Positions 5,256 through 5,362 of a stretch of 5,362 nucleotides of DNA are shown piece by piece; within the stretch, counting starts at the first letter, position 1; every line of letters starts with the position of its first letter. Origin of the DNA: an uncultured Oscillospiraceae bacterium. Lineage in GTDB: Bacteria; Bacillota; Clostridia; Oscillospirales; Acutalibacteraceae. Made by a program: the position numbers and the translations under genes. The DNA is taken from the NCBI GenBank assembly GCA_900554525.1, contig USHL01000109.1:1-5362 (forward strand), in the 5' to 3' direction. The notes beneath the pieces were generated by a model that was not told the DNA's origin, ran no database searches, and was given only the letters and a program-made list of their open reading frames with translations.

Positions 5256-5362
5256 ATGAATTCTAAAGATAGCAACCGGCAGACCTTAAAATGGATATAT
5301 CTGCGTACAAAAAAGTTTTTGCCGCATATAGTGCTGCTCTCGATAGTTTCGGCACTTACTGC
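5256..5362 (+). CDS. Probable ABC transporter permease/ATPase, N-terminus only
   Basis: Thirty-five codons are visible before the window ends. The protein starts MNSKDSNRQTLKWIYLRTKKFLPHIVLL, a basic cytosolic tail that runs into a hydrophobic helix beginning near residue 21 (FLPHIVLLSIVSALT). This is how many exporter-type ABC half-transporters (type IV ABC exporter fold) begin, with an amphipathic elbow helix before TM1. The nucleotide-binding domain would lie outside the window, so the family is inferred from this style and from the coupling to a PqqD-like gene. Another polytopic membrane protein remains possible. The ATG is supported by AGAGGA 5 nt upstream. If the call is right, it may export a peptide recognised by the PqqD-like partner. 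Confidence 0.6.
   Translation, partial: MNSKDSNRQTLKWIYLRTKKFLPHIVLLSIVSALT

Overview
The window looks like chromosomal DNA from an anaerobic, moderately AT-rich Firmicute, probably a gut member of the Clostridia (Oscillospiraceae or Lachnospiraceae type). The basis is the Shine-Dalgarno sites close to AGGAGG, sigma-A-type promoters with TATAAT boxes, frequent TTG start codons, a diderm-free lipoprotein gene, a DUF6106-type membrane protein and a cytoplasmic GH78 rhamnosidase. Taxonomy is inferred from gene style only; there is no rRNA or other marker.

Layout. Positions 1-22 hold the tail of a rho-independent terminator of an upstream gene that lies outside the window. A single gene on the + strand (89-2335) encodes an alpha-L-rhamnosidase of family GH78. 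It has its own likely promoter (34-62) and ends in a perfect 28-bp palindrome (2340-2367), which probably terminates transcription from both sides. Convergent to it is a three-gene minus-strand operon. In transcription order this is a small two-helix membrane protein of DUF6106 type (4867-4355), the bifunctional NAD(P)H-hydrate repair enzyme Nnr (4340-2889) and a small lipoprotein with a LolA-like look (2871-2371). The two inner junctions are 14 and 17 nt, and at both the Shine-Dalgarno overlaps the upstream stop codon and the downstream gene starts with TTG.

Divergent from this operon, on the + strand, begin a stand-alone PqqD-like protein (4994-5254, a RiPP-recognition-element fold) and, 1 nt later, the N-terminus of a membrane protein that looks like an ABC transporter permease/ATPase (5256 to the window edge). 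This pair is the most interesting part: it may be the start of a peptide-modification or export locus whose other genes lie beyond the window.

The 126-bp intergenic region 4868-4993 carries two near-consensus promoters facing away from each other that use the very same self-complementary -35 hexamer, TTGCAA at 4931-4936. Each has a 17-bp spacer and a perfect TATAAT. The housekeeping operon and the PqqD/ABC locus therefore probably cannot both be occupied by RNA polymerase at once. No tRNA, rRNA, insertion sequence, CRISPR array or riboswitch was seen, and there is no gene-free stretch longer than 300 bases.
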